Part shown: one piece after another, positions 5,326 through 5,396 of the stretch
Numbering within the stretch: position 1 is the first letter of the stretch
How the letters are laid out: each line of letters opens with the position of its first letter
Assembly: GCA_900313405.1 (NCBI GenBank)
Contig: OMQY01000281.1
Span: forward strand, 1 to 5,396
From: an uncultured Eubacteriales bacterium
GTDB lineage: Bacteria; Bacillota_A; Clostridia; Saccharofermentanales; Saccharofermentanaceae
Length of the DNA stretch: 5,396 bases
Direction of reading: 5' to 3'
Notes under the pieces: model-generated
Told to the model about the DNA's origin: nothing
Databases searched by the model: none
What the model saw: only the letters and a program-made list of their open reading frames with translations
Translations under genes and position numbers: made by a program

Positions 5326-5396
5326 ATGGGCGGCGGAGCAATCGCAGCAATCGTAATCGGAGTAGTACTTCTTCTTGTAGCAATCTCATGCATCAA
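5326..5396 (+). CDS. start of a membrane-anchored protein, probably SPFH/stomatin/flotillin family (3' partial)
   Basis: ATG 5326 opens a frame that runs off the right edge after 23 complete codons. It is preceded by AAGGAGG (5311-5317) at 8-base spacing, which strongly supports a real start. The visible residues are a glycine-rich MGGG followed by one hydrophobic helix (AIAAIVIGVVLLLVAISCI). This is an N-terminal membrane anchor of the kind that precedes an SPFH (band 7) domain. The family is inferred mainly from its position 26 bases after a short NfeD gene, since the two are commonly paired; the SPFH domain itself is outside the window. Coding is near certain, the family less so. Confidence 0.68.
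   Translation, partial: MGGGAIAAIVIGVVLLLVAISCI

Noticed and set aside
1..5396. New defence or mobile system
   Set aside because: Every long frame is a recognised housekeeping or membrane gene with uniform codon use. There are no recombinases, toxins, nucleases, direct-repeat arrays or attachment sites.

Overview
The window suggests a low- to mid-GC Gram-positive bacterium, most likely a Clostridia-type Firmicute. The evidence is the group II ECF transporter module next to truA, a CxCGxxGC ROK sugar kinase, strong AGGAGG-type Shine-Dalgarno sites, TTGAAA/TATAAT-like promoters, and an NfeD gene followed by a probable SPFH gene. This is inference from gene content; no species can be named. All genes lie on the + strand. 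There are no RNA genes, insertion sequences, CRISPR arrays or broken genes, and no gene-free stretch over 300 bases (the longest is 143 bases, 4713-4855).

Layout. (1) 1-194 is the C-terminal end of an unidentified membrane protein. (2) 195-260 is a short spacer holding a near-consensus sigma-A-type promoter whose -10 box lies only 8 bases from the next ATG. (3) 261-2889 is a two-gene energy-coupling-factor (ECF) unit. Its first gene is a natural fusion of both ATPases (EcfA1-EcfA2 in one 606-residue chain), and it overlaps ecfT by 8 bases. (4) 2956-4712 holds a ROK-family kinase, probably glucokinase, and truA, 17 bases apart, with a probable separate promoter upstream. (5) 4713-4855 is a regulatory intergenic region with tandem TTTATAAAG repeats, a perfect 9-bp dyad, a promoter and a 5'-leader hairpin. 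(6) 4856-5396 is a small NfeD membrane protein followed by the start of a membrane-anchored protein, probably an SPFH/stomatin/flotillin partner.

How they work together. The fused ATPase and EcfT form the energizing module of a vitamin/metal importer. No substrate-binding S component is seen, so this looks like the shared (group II) module that serves S proteins encoded elsewhere. In many Firmicutes the order is ecfA1-ecfA2-ecfT-truA; here the two ATPases are merged and a sugar kinase sits between ecfT and truA. The NfeD/SPFH pair is a separate membrane-organisation unit.

I found no convincing undescribed system. The best leads are the apparently leaderless, promoter-abutting start of the ecfA fusion, the fusion itself with an altered second ABC signature (LSGGR), the kinase inserted into the ecf-truA neighbourhood, and the structured region upstream of the NfeD gene.
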